Origin: DASXBA01 sp046729895
GTDB lineage: Bacteria > Actinomycetota > Thermoleophilia > Solirubrobacterales > Thermoleophilaceae
DNA: 13,714 nucleotides
Direction of reading: 5' to 3'
NCBI GenBank assembly: GCA_046729895.1
Contig: JBKPHP010000144.1
Location: 1-13,714 of the forward strand
Part shown: positions 1-5,378 of the stretch, piece after piece
How positions within the stretch are numbered: position 1 is the first letter of the stretch
Layout: each line of letters opens with the position of its first letter
Program-made: the position numbers and the translations under genes
Notes under the pieces: model-generated
What the model was told of the DNA's origin: nothing
Seen by the model: only the letters and a program-made list of their open reading frames with translations
Database searches by the model: none

Positions 1-285
1 AAGGATGAAGCGTCCGCCGGAGAGGTGATCCATCGTCATGGCCGCCATGGCGGTCGCGGCGGGCGTGCGCGCCGACATCTGCACGAGTGCGGTGCCAAGG
101 CGCAGGCGCTCGGTCGAGGCACCCCACCACGCCAGCGGCGTGAGCACGTCCGAGCCGTAGGACTCGGCCGTCCAGAGCGAGTCGAAGCCCAGGCTTTCGG
201 CCTCGGCGATCGCCTCCGTCACGCCCGGCGGCGGGCCGCTCGACCAGTACCCGGTGTTGAGTCCAAGCCGCAGATCGCGTGCCAC
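1..285 (-). CDS. LLM-class (luciferase-like, F420-type) oxidoreductase, N-terminal part
   Basis: This is the first 95 codons of a gene read on the minus strand; the rest lies beyond position 1. From a GTG at 285 the protein begins ARDLRLGLNTGYW, the first beta strand of the luciferase-like TIM barrel. It continues with SLWTAESYGSDVLTPLAWW, then TERLRLGTALVQM, and reaches MTMDHLSGGRFIL at the edge. That order (strand, WTAE-type segment, LGT strand, D-x-LSGGRF) is characteristic of bacterial-luciferase-like flavin or F420-dependent oxidoreductases. In actinobacteria these often use F420, but the cofactor and substrate cannot be read from this fragment. No Shine-Dalgarno precedes the GTG, so the mRNA may be leaderless. 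The start lies 20 bp from the divergent hydrolase-cyclase start. Confidence 0.85.
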   Translation of the reverse strand, partial: MARDLRLGLNTGYWSSGPPPGVTEAIAEAESLGFDSLWTAESYGSDVLTPLAWWGASTERLRLGTALVQMSARTPAATAMAAMTMDHLSGGRFIL

Positions 286-305
286 GGCGGCGATACTGTC
301 AGACG
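286..305. promoter_or_regulatory. Compact divergent promoter, possible shared -10 element
   Basis: Only 20 bp separate the two divergent GTG codons at 285 and 306. TACTGT at 294-299 fits the actinobacterial -10 pattern TANNNT and ends 6 nt before the forward GTG. The same bases read on the other strand give CAGTAT (298 to 293), a weaker -10-like hexamer ending 7 nt before the reverse GTG. Neither gene has a Shine-Dalgarno, which fits leaderless transcription both ways. No good -35 hexamer was seen on either side. Promoter identity is inferred from spacing and sequence only. Confidence 0.4.
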
Positions 306-1631
306 GTGCCTCCGGAGACGAAGTACGCGCGAAGCGGCGACGTGCACATCGCCTACCAGGTCTTCGGCGAGGGCGAGCTCGACGTGGTCCTCGTGCCCGG
401 GTTCATCACCCACGTGGAGCTCGTCTGGGAGCATGAGCCGTTCGCGCGCGCGCTGCAGGCGCTGGGGTCCTTCGCGCGCGTCATCAACTTCGACCGGCGG
501 GGCTCGGGGCTGTCCGACCCGGTGTCCGAGGCCCCCTCGTTGGAGGAGCGGATGGACGATGTGCGCGCGGTGATGGACGCGGCGGGCTCCGAGCGCGCCG
601 CCCTGATCGGGATCTCCGAGGGCGTGCCCATGAGCATCCTGTTCGCTGCGACCTATCCGGAGCGGGTCCAAGCGCTCGTCAGCTCCGGCGGGATGGCGCG
701 TACCACCGAGGCCGACGACTATCCCTTCGGCGCGCCGGCTGACGCGCTCATCGAGGCGGGCGCCGAGTTCCTCCTGCCGTACTGGGGTCAGGGCGCGCTG
801 ATCGAGGTGACGGCGCCGAGCCAGGCCGAGAATCCCGAGAGCCGGGCGTTCTTCGCCCGGCTGGAGCGGTCCACCGCCAGCCCCGGGATGCTGGCGCAGC
901 TCGCGCAGATGTTCCTGGAGATCGACGTGCGGGAGGTGGCCAAGACCGTCCACACGCCGACCCTGCTCCTCCATCGCCGCCACGACCGGCTCGTCAATGT
1001 CCGCCACAGCCGCTGGCTCGCCCAGCACATGCCGAACGCGCGGCTCGTCGAGCTTCCCGGCGACGACCACAGCCTCTGGTATGAGAATCCGGAGCTTGCG
1101 TTTGCCGAAGTACAGGAGTTCCTCACCGGCACGCGCGCCGAGCCGGAGCCCGAGCGCATGCTCGCCACCGTCGTGTTCACCGACATCGTCGACTCCACCC
1201 ACACCGCGGCGGAGCTGGGCGACAGTCGCTGGCGCGAGCTGCTCCAGCGACACCAGGGGACCGTCCGGCAGGCGCTCGAGCGCTTCCACGGGCACGAGGT
1301 GAAGTCGACGGGCGACGGCTTTCTCGCCACCTTCGACGGGCCCGCCCGGGCCGTCCGTTGCGCTCGCGCGATCCTCGACTCCTCGGAGGAGCAGGGGATC
1401 CGGGTGCGCGCGGGCCTGCACACGGGCGAATGCGAGGTGATCGGGGAGGACATCGGCGGTATCGCCGTCCACATCGCAGCTCGGGTCAGCGCCCTGGCCG
1501 GGCCGAGCGAGGTGCTCGTCTCCCGGACCGTGAAGGACCTGGTGGTGGGGTCGGGGCTCGACTTCGCCGAGCGGGGCGCCCGTGAGCTGAAGGGCGTGCC
1601 GGACACCTGGGAGCTGTACGCGGCCGCCTGA
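306..1631 (+). CDS. Alpha/beta-hydrolase fused to class III adenylate/guanylate cyclase (Rv1900c-like)
   Basis: A 441-residue two-domain protein. Residues about 1-280 form an alpha/beta-hydrolase with the nucleophile elbow GISEG (Ser104), a probable acid Asp227 (HRRHDRL) and His255 (GDDHSLW). Residues about 284-441 form a class III nucleotide cyclase domain. Metal-binding aspartates are Asp293 (FTDIV) and Asp337 (TGDGF). The purine-specifying pair Lys333 and Asp382 is present, so ATP is the likely substrate. Arg393 (AAR) is kept, but the usual transition-state Asn is His389 (GIAVHIAAR). The same domain order occurs in M. tuberculosis Rv1900c. The hydrolase may sense or process a small ligand and control cAMP formation; that is inference. 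I chose GTG 306 because the protein then begins PPETKYARSGDVHIAYQ, typical of the family. A GTG at 279 would overlap the divergent gene. Confidence 0.88.
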   Translation: MPPETKYARSGDVHIAYQVFGEGELDVVLVPGFITHVELVWEHEPFARALQALGSFARVINFDRRGSGLSDPVSEAPSLEERMDDVRAVMDAAGSERAALIGISEGVPMSILFAATYPERVQALVSSGGMARTTEADDYPFGAPADALIEAGAEFLLPYWGQGALIEVTAPSQAENPESRAFFARLERSTASPGMLAQLAQMFLEIDVREVAKTVHTPTLLLHRRHDRLVNVRHSRWLAQHMPNARLVELPGDDHSLWYENPELAFAEVQEFLTGTRAEPEPERMLATVVFTDIVDSTHTAAELGDSRWRELLQRHQGTVRQALERFHGHEVKSTGDGFLATFDGPARAVRCARAILDSSEEQGIRVRAGLHTGECEVIGEDIGGIAVHIAARVSALAGPSEVLVSRTVKDLVVGSGLDFAERGARELKGVPDTWELYAAA

Positions 1632-1682
1632 TCGGTTTCGAGGATCGCCTCCGGCGTCCGCGACCGCCAGCGGCTGACTCGC

Positions 1683-1702
1683 GTTTAGACAGCGTCTCAA
1701 AC
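1683..1702. promoter_or_regulatory. Imperfect inverted repeat and possible promoter upstream of the small ORF/lacI pair
   Basis: GTTTAGAC (1683-1690) and GTCTCAAAC (1694-1702) form an imperfect inverted repeat with the perfect core AGAC-AGC-GTCT. TTTAGA at 1684-1689 and CATTAT at 1706-1711, separated by 16 bp, each match 4 of 6 bases of the sigma70-type -35 and -10 consensus. The pair would place the transcript start inside the large palindrome that follows. The remainder of the gap after the cyclase stop (1632-1682) shows nothing recognisable. Confidence 0.3.
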
Positions 1703-1710
1703 GGGCATTA

Positions 1711-1737
1711 TTGAATCGATTTAGTAAATCGATTCAA
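1711..1737. promoter_or_regulatory. Perfect 27-bp palindrome, probable LacI-family operator
   Basis: The arm TTGAATCGATTTA (1711-1723) and its exact reverse complement (1725-1737) flank a single G. This is 26 of 26 paired bases and an AT-rich island in a very GC-rich region. Each arm carries the word AATCGATT centred on CG (1717-1718 and 1730-1731). LacI-family operators are typically palindromes centred on CG, and the LacI gene lies about 180 bp downstream in the same transcription unit. The likely role is autoregulation by operator occlusion. Binding is inferred, not shown. Confidence 0.6.
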
Positions 1738-1760
1738 ACTGCCGGGAAGGAGTCGGAACC

Positions 1761-1919
1761 ATGTACACGCCCCTCGCCGCCGAGATCATCCGCCGCCAGA
1801 CCGCCCAAGCCGCCCGCTCGGAGCCGCCGGCGCGGCCCCGGCGGCAGCCCGCCTCAGTCCGGCGGCGGCTGGCGGTGGTCCTGCGCCGCTCCGCCGACCG
1901 CCTGGCGCCCGAGTGCTGA
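1761..1919 (+). CDS. Small arginine-rich hypothetical protein (52 aa) upstream of lacI
   Basis: An ATG at 1761 sits 8 nt after a strong Shine-Dalgarno, GGAAGGAG (1745-1752). It opens a 52-codon frame ending in TGA at 1917-1919, immediately followed by the ATG of the LacI gene, so the two are probably translationally coupled. The product begins MYTPLAAEIIRRQTAQAARS and has 12 arginines and no lysine. Two helix-prone basic segments (about residues 4-20 and 32-47) are joined by a Pro/Arg-rich linker. No signal peptide or membrane segment is seen. I recognise no family. The Shine-Dalgarno and exact abutment argue for translation; it might instead be only a leader ORF feeding ribosomes into lacI. 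Longer frames overlapping it extend into lacI out of phase and look like GC-bias artefacts. Confidence 0.5.
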   Translation: MYTPLAAEIIRRQTAQAARSEPPARPRRQPASVRRRLAVVLRRSADRLAPEC

Positions 1920-2969
1920 ATGGCCGGGCGCGCCACGCTCCAGACGATCGCCGACGCCGTCAGTGTCTCGCGCGCGACGGTTTCGAACGCCTACAACCAC
2001 CCCGAGCGGCTCGGCGACGAGCTGCGGGAGCGGGTCCTGGCCGCAGCGCGAGAGCTCGGCTACCCGGGGCCCGATCCCGCCGCCCGCCGGCTGCGCCAGC
2101 AGCGGGCGGGGGCGGTCGGGCTGCTGTTCACCGAGGCGCTCTCGTACGCGTTCGCTGACGCCGCCGCGGTGGTCTTCCTGGAGGGGCTGGCCCGCCGCTG
2201 CGAGGAGCGCCAGGCGGCGCTGCTCCTGCTGCCGCTGTCCGCCGCCGGCGAGGCGGCGGGGGCGGCGGTCCGCGACGCGGTGGTAGACGCGCTCTGCATC
2301 TACTCGCTTCCGGACGACCATCCCGCCGTGGCCGCGGCGCTCGAGCGCCGGTTGCCGCTCGTGGTGGTCGACGAGCCGCGCTGCGAGGGCGCCACGTACG
2401 TCGGCATCGACGACCGGCTGGCGACGCGACTGCTCGGGGAGCGGCTGGTGGAGCTCGGCCATCGGCGCGTGGCGGTTGTCGTCCCCACGCTCATCCCGGA
2501 CCGGCGAGAGGGATTCGTGTCGCCGGACCGGCTCGAGCAGGCCGCCTACCACGTCGACCGCGAGCGCCTCGCCGGGTTCCGCGAGGCGCTGGGGGTCGAG
2601 TTAAATGACATCCAGATCTACGAGTCCGCCAACCGCCAGGAGGCCGGCGCCCGGGCGGCCAGGGCGCTGCTTGGGCGGGACCCGCGGCCGACGGCGCTGC
2701 TGTGCACGACCGACGAGCTCGCCCTGGGCGCGCTTCGGGGCGCCCGGGGGCTCGGGCTGGCGGTGCCCGGCGACGTGTCGATAACGGGCTTCGACGACGT
2801 CCCCGGGGCCGCTGGGGCCGGGCTCACCACCGTGCACCAGCCGCTCGCCGAGAAGGGCGCCCTGGCCGGGGACCTCCTGCTCGAGCTGCTCGACGAGGGC
2901 GACGGGCGCGAGGTGATCCTGCCGGCCGAGCCGGTCATGCGCTCCACGACGGCGGCGCCGCCCGCCTGA
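1920..2969 (+). CDS. LacI-family transcriptional regulator
   Basis: A 349-residue repressor of normal LacI/GalR length. The N-terminal helix-turn-helix (residues about 7-26, TLQTIADAVSVSRATVSNAY) is followed by a hinge (DPAARRLRQQRAG, about 52-64). A periplasmic-binding-like sensor domain fills the rest, ending with the typical DVSITGFDDVPGAAGAGLTT segment (about 285-304). The ATG at 1920 directly follows the stop of the 52-aa ORF and no separate Shine-Dalgarno is evident, so translation is probably coupled. No sugar-uptake or catabolic genes adjoin it, so the effector is unknown. The nearest candidate target is its own promoter, via the 1711-1737 palindrome. It contains a TTA leucine codon at 2601-2603 within the AT-rich run GAGTTAAATGAC, which is unusual here. 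Confidence 0.9.
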   Translation: MAGRATLQTIADAVSVSRATVSNAYNHPERLGDELRERVLAAARELGYPGPDPAARRLRQQRAGAVGLLFTEALSYAFADAAAVVFLEGLARRCEERQAALLLLPLSAAGEAAGAAVRDAVVDALCIYSLPDDHPAVAAALERRLPLVVVDEPRCEGATYVGIDDRLATRLLGERLVELGHRRVAVVVPTLIPDRREGFVSPDRLEQAAYHVDRERLAGFREALGVELNDIQIYESANRQEAGARAARALLGRDPRPTALLCTTDELALGALRGARGLGLAVPGDVSITGFDDVPGAAGAGLTTVHQPLAEKGALAGDLLLELLDEGDGREVILPAEPVMRSTTAAPPA

Positions 2970-3047
2970 ATTTACGTTTCGCCGCCTCCTGGCATGGTGA
3001 CCCTGCCTGGAGCGGCCGATCCAGTCGATCGAGGAGGGTTACGGACC

Positions 3048-4181
3048 ATGTCCCCCAGCGGGGTGCTGCTGACCGGGGCCACGGGATTCGTCGGCACGCA
3101 GGTGCTGGCGCGCTATCTCGAGCACACCGACCGCCCGGTGTACGTGCTCGTGCGCGCGCAGGACGAAAAGGCGGCAGAGGACCGCCTTCGCGGCAAGCTG
3201 TCCACGCTGTTCGGCCAGGCCGACCTCCCGGACCGCCTGGTTGCCCTGCCGGGCGACATCGAATCACCCGGGCTTGGCCTCGCCGATGAGGAGCGGGAGC
3301 GGGTCGCGAAGGAAGTCGGCGAGATCGTCCACGCGGCGGCATCGGTGTCCTTCGAGCTGCCGCTCGACGCATCGCGGCGGATCAACGTCGAGGGCACCCG
3401 CCGCATGCTCGAGCTCGCCGAGCTCGTCCGGGACAGGGGCGGACTCGACAATTTCTCCTACATCTCTACGGCCTACGTGGCCGGCACCCACGGCGGCGAG
3501 TTCGGCGAGGACGACTTCGACCTCGGGCAGGATTTCCGCAACCCCTATGAGCGCTCGAAGTTCGAGGCCGAGCGGCTCGTGCGCGACCATGCCGACGACC
3601 TGCCGCTGAAGATCTTCCGGCCCAGCATCATCGTGGGGGAGGCCTCGAGCGGCTGGACCGACACCTTCAACGTGCTCTACGCGCCGCTTCGAGCGTTTGC
3701 TCGCGGGCATCTGCCGGTCGTCCCGGCCCGCCAGCGTGCCCCGGTGGACGTGGTGCCAGTGGACTACGTTGCCGACGCGGTGTTCGAGCTCTCGCGGCGA
3801 CCCGTCGAGCATGCCGAGACCTACCACCTGGTGGCCGGCCCTGAGGCGACGACCGTGGAGGAGATCGTCGGGCTCGCCTCCAAGGAGCTCGATCGCGGGG
3901 TGCCGCTCGTCGTTCCGCCGCCCCTCTACCGCCGGTTGCTACACCCGCTGCTCCTGTGGCGGAGCGACGGCCGCCGCCGGCGCGCGCTCCGGCGCATGGA
4001 GGCCTTCTTTCCCTACTTCGCCATGCGCGTGCGCTACCGCAACGACCGGGCCAGGCGCCTGCTCGAGCCGAAGGGGATCCGCGTCAGCCCGTTCAGGAGC
4101 TACTTCGGGCGACTGATCGACTTCGCCCAGCGGGCCGGCTGGGGCGAGCGGAAGCTGACGCGGGCAGGCGCGCCGAAGTAA
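3048..4181 (+). CDS. Extended SDR / thioester-reductase-like NAD(P)-dependent oxidoreductase
   Basis: A 377-residue Rossmann-fold enzyme. The nucleotide-binding motif TGATGFVG is at residues 9-16. IVHAAASV (93-100) and NVEGTRRM (113-120) follow, then the SDR catalytic set: STAY at 140-143 and the YxxxK pair Tyr167/Lys171 in NPYERSKFEAE. KIFRPSIIVGE (188-198) is the typical substrate-side strand. The pattern matches the NAD_binding_4 group (male-sterility/fatty-acyl-CoA reductase and thioester-reductase domains), which reduce acyl thioesters, but no carrier or acyl partner is nearby and the substrate is unknown. ATG 3048 is chosen because GAGGAGGG (3031-3038) lies 9 nt upstream; an in-frame upstream start at 2994 lacks a ribosome site. 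A weak TTTACG/CATGGT pair (2971-2976, 2993-2998) could be its promoter. The gene converges on the cupin gene. Confidence 0.85.
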   Translation: MSPSGVLLTGATGFVGTQVLARYLEHTDRPVYVLVRAQDEKAAEDRLRGKLSTLFGQADLPDRLVALPGDIESPGLGLADEERERVAKEVGEIVHAAASVSFELPLDASRRINVEGTRRMLELAELVRDRGGLDNFSYISTAYVAGTHGGEFGEDDFDLGQDFRNPYERSKFEAERLVRDHADDLPLKIFRPSIIVGEASSGWTDTFNVLYAPLRAFARGHLPVVPARQRAPVDVVPVDYVADAVFELSRRPVEHAETYHLVAGPEATTVEEIVGLASKELDRGVPLVVPPPLYRRLLHPLLLWRSDGRRRRALRRMEAFFPYFAMRVRYRNDRARRLLEPKGIRVSPFRSYFGRLIDFAQRAGWGERKLTRAGAPK

Positions 4182-4189
4182 GCCCGCGG

Positions 4190-4204
4190 GCCGCGCGGCG
4201 CGGC
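4190..4204. terminator. GC-rich hairpin between convergent genes
   Basis: In the 29-bp gap between the convergent SDR and cupin stops, GCCGCG (4190-4195) and CGCGGC (4199-4204) can form a 6-bp all-GC stem with a CGG loop. It is preceded by the 10-bp palindrome GCCCGCGGGC (4182-4191). No T-tract follows on either strand, so a bidirectional terminator is only a reasonable guess in such GC-rich sequence. Confidence 0.3.
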
Positions 4205-4210
4205 GCCGGT

Positions 4211-4606
4211 TCAGTTCCGGGCGAGGGGATCCGGCGCGCCGAGCTTGGAGAGCTCCGGCGGCTCGTAGGCCTTGCCGGGGAAACCCCCTATCGCGAGAAC
4301 TCGCAGGGACTCGTCGCCGGACCAGATCTTGCGCTTCATCCCGGCGCCCACCCGCACGATCGTGTCGGGGTCGAGCCGGTGGCGCTCCCCCTCGATCTCG
4401 ATCTCTCCGGCGCCGCGCAGCGCCAGATAGACCTCCTCCTGACCGTCCTCGCCGTGGTCGTGCTCGGGGTACTGCGTCGCGTTGGGCGGGAAGTCGAGCA
4501 CCTGGAGGCCAAACGACTCCACGCCGAGCTCCGCCCGAGCGCGCTTGAAGGCACCCCGGAAGACGGCCTCCATCTCGTCGATTCTCTTCACCGCGTAACC
4601 CGCCAT
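4211..4606 (-). CDS. Small single-domain cupin protein
   Basis: A 131-residue protein beginning MAGYAVKRIDEMEAVFRG, with a single cupin barrel. The first cupin motif is clear: PEHDHGEDGQEEVYLALRG supplies two histidines and a glutamate as metal ligands. In the second motif (VRVGAGMKRKIWSGDE) the usual histidine is absent, replaced by Arg/Lys, so metal binding may be incomplete. The family spans enzymes and small-molecule sensors, and no substrate can be assigned. ATG 4606 is preceded by GGAAGGAG (4619 to 4612) with a 5-nt spacer; an in-frame TTG 15 nt further upstream lies before that ribosome site and is rejected. It diverges from the TetR gene across a palindromic operator, so it is the likely target of that regulator. 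Confidence 0.8.
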   Translation of the reverse strand: MAGYAVKRIDEMEAVFRGAFKRARAELGVESFGLQVLDFPPNATQYPEHDHGEDGQEEVYLALRGAGEIEIEGERHRLDPDTIVRVGAGMKRKIWSGDESLRVLAIGGFPGKAYEPPELSKLGAPDPLARN

Positions 4607-4613
4607 GCCGTCT

Positions 4614-4629
4614 CCTTCCAATTGGTAGG
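4614..4629 (-). promoter_or_regulatory. Inverted repeat overlapping the cupin ribosome-binding site
   Basis: In the minus-strand RNA, CCUACC (4629-4624) can pair with GGAAGG (4619-4614) around an AAUU loop with one A-A mismatch. The 3' arm is part of the Shine-Dalgarno of the cupin gene. It contains the perfect palindrome CCAATTGG (4618-4625). It could act as an RNA hairpin limiting initiation or as a protein-binding site. If transcription starts near 4627, as a TAAATT box (4639 to 4634) suggests, the 5' arm would be incomplete. Confidence 0.3.
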
Positions 4630-4640
4630 CGACAATTTAC

Positions 4641-4658
4641 CGTACGAACGTTCGTGCG
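4641..4658. promoter_or_regulatory. Probable TetR operator between cupin and tetR
   Basis: ACGAACGTTCGT (4644-4655) is a perfect 12-bp palindrome. Extending to 4641-4658 gives 16 of 18 paired bases. It is flanked by direct repeats of TACCGTA (4638-4644 and 4659-4665). It sits in the 69-bp region between the divergent cupin and TetR start codons, overlapping the likely -35 zone of tetR and lying just upstream of the TAAATT box for the cupin gene. This is the usual arrangement for a TetR protein repressing itself and its neighbour. Confidence 0.6.
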
Positions 4659-4663
4659 TACCG

Positions 4664-4669
4664 TAGGAT
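4664..4669 (+). promoter_or_regulatory. -10-like box of tetR, leaderless start
   Basis: TAGGAT matches the actinobacterial TANNNT -10 and ends 6 nt before the ATG at 4676, so transcription would begin at or next to the start codon. The only purine run before the ATG (AGG, 4671-4673) is 2 nt away, too close for a normal ribosome site. No convincing -35 hexamer is present; that zone is occupied by the palindromic operator. Confidence 0.4.
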
Positions 4670-4675
4670 GAGGTC

Positions 4676-5281
4676 ATGGCCACGACGCGGAAGATGAGTG
4701 GCACGGCGAAGACGACCGGCACGGCGAAGACGACCGGCACCCGTGAGGCGATCCTCGAGCGCGCCGTGGACCTCGCCTCCACCGACGGCCTCGAGGGCCT
4801 CACTATCGGCAGGCTCGCCTCCGATATGGGGCTGAGCAAGAGCGGCCTCTTCGGTCACTTCGGCTCGAAGGAGGAGCTGCAGCTGGCCACGGTCGAGCAC
4901 GCCGCCCGGCGATTCGTGTCCGAGGTCGTTCGCCCGGCCTACCGGGAGACCGAGGAGGGACCCGACCGGCTCCGGGCCCTGGTGGACCGCTACCTCGACC
5001 ACGTGGCGGGCCAGGTCTTCCCAGGCGGCTGCTTCTGGGCCGCGGCCTCGGCCGAGTTCGACGGTCGACCCGGCCCCGTGCGGGACGCGGTCGAGGCCGG
5101 CACCGCCGCCTGGCTCGCGGAGCTGGAGCGCCAGGCCGAGCTCGCGGGCGCCGAAGACCCCGCGCAGCTGGCCTTCGAGCTCCACGCGCTGGCCACTGGC
5201 TCCAACCAGCTCTTCCAGCTCTTCGGCGACCGCGAGGCCTTCGAGCGCGCCCGCCGGGCGATTGAGCGGCTGCTGCCCTGA
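4676..5281 (+). CDS. TetR/AcrR-family transcriptional regulator
   Basis: A 201-residue regulator of standard TetR length. After a low-complexity Thr/Lys/Gly leader (residues 1-22) comes the TetR DNA-binding domain, TREAILERAVDLASTDGLEG, then the helix-turn-helix LTIGRLASDMGLSKSGLFGHF (about 42-62) and the KEEL helix start. The ligand-binding half includes FPGGCFWAAASAEFDGRPGP (about 114-133), typical of one TetR subgroup. The first 22 residues include the exact repeat GTAKTT-GTAKTT from an 18-bp DNA duplication, so this tail is probably disordered and tolerant of length change. Its most likely target is the shared operator with the divergent cupin gene. The effector is unknown. Confidence 0.9.
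   Translation: MATTRKMSGTAKTTGTAKTTGTREAILERAVDLASTDGLEGLTIGRLASDMGLSKSGLFGHFGSKEELQLATVEHAARRFVSEVVRPAYRETEEGPDRLRALVDRYLDHVAGQVFPGGCFWAAASAEFDGRPGPVRDAVEAGTAAWLAELERQAELAGAEDPAQLAFELHALATGSNQLFQLFGDREAFERARRAIERLLP
4700..4740 (+). repeat. 18-bp tandem repeat in the tetR 5' coding region
   Basis: GGCACGGCGAAGACGACC occurs twice in perfect tandem (4700-4717 and 4718-4735), followed by the first five bases of a third copy. The unit is a multiple of three, so copy changes would lengthen or shorten the N-terminal tail in frame, encoding GTAKTT units ahead of the helix-turn-helix domain. Confidence 0.95.
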
Positions 5282-5331
5282 GGCCCCGGGCCAGAGCGAC
5301 TTCCGCACCTCCATCTCCCGCTTGGCTTGCG

Positions 5332-5367
5332 CCCACCGGGGGAGGACGCCGAACGAGCGACGGTGGG
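5332..5367. terminator. Weak inverted repeat between convergent tetR and VOC genes
   Basis: CCCACCG (5332-5338) and CGGTGGG (5361-5367) are exact reverse complements separated by 22 nt, in the 97-bp gap between the tetR and VOC stop codons. The long loop and absence of a T-tract make a terminator role doubtful. Nothing else is recognisable in the gap. Confidence 0.2.
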
Positions 5368-5378
5368 GATGGTGCGTA

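Noticed and set aside
279..305. GTG at 279 as the start of the hydrolase-cyclase gene
   Set aside because: It would overlap the divergent oxidoreductase start and add an unfamiliar RRRYCQT leader. GTG 306 gives the typical N-terminus and has a well-placed -10 box.
219..1700. A 493-residue open frame on the minus strand across the hydrolase-cyclase gene
   Set aside because: It is antisense to a clearly recognisable two-domain protein, is Arg/Gly/Pro/Leu-rich without any motif, and reflects the low stop-codon density of GC-rich DNA.
1711..2286. A 191-residue frame starting in the palindrome and overlapping the small ORF and lacI
   Set aside because: Its product is Arg/Pro/Ser-rich without motifs, it overlaps most of the recognisable LacI DNA-binding region out of phase, and no ribosome site precedes it.
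3956..4666. A 236-residue plus-strand frame spanning the SDR end and the cupin gene
   Set aside because: It is antisense to the cupin, whose motifs and ribosome site are clear, and crosses the convergent gap with no start signal.
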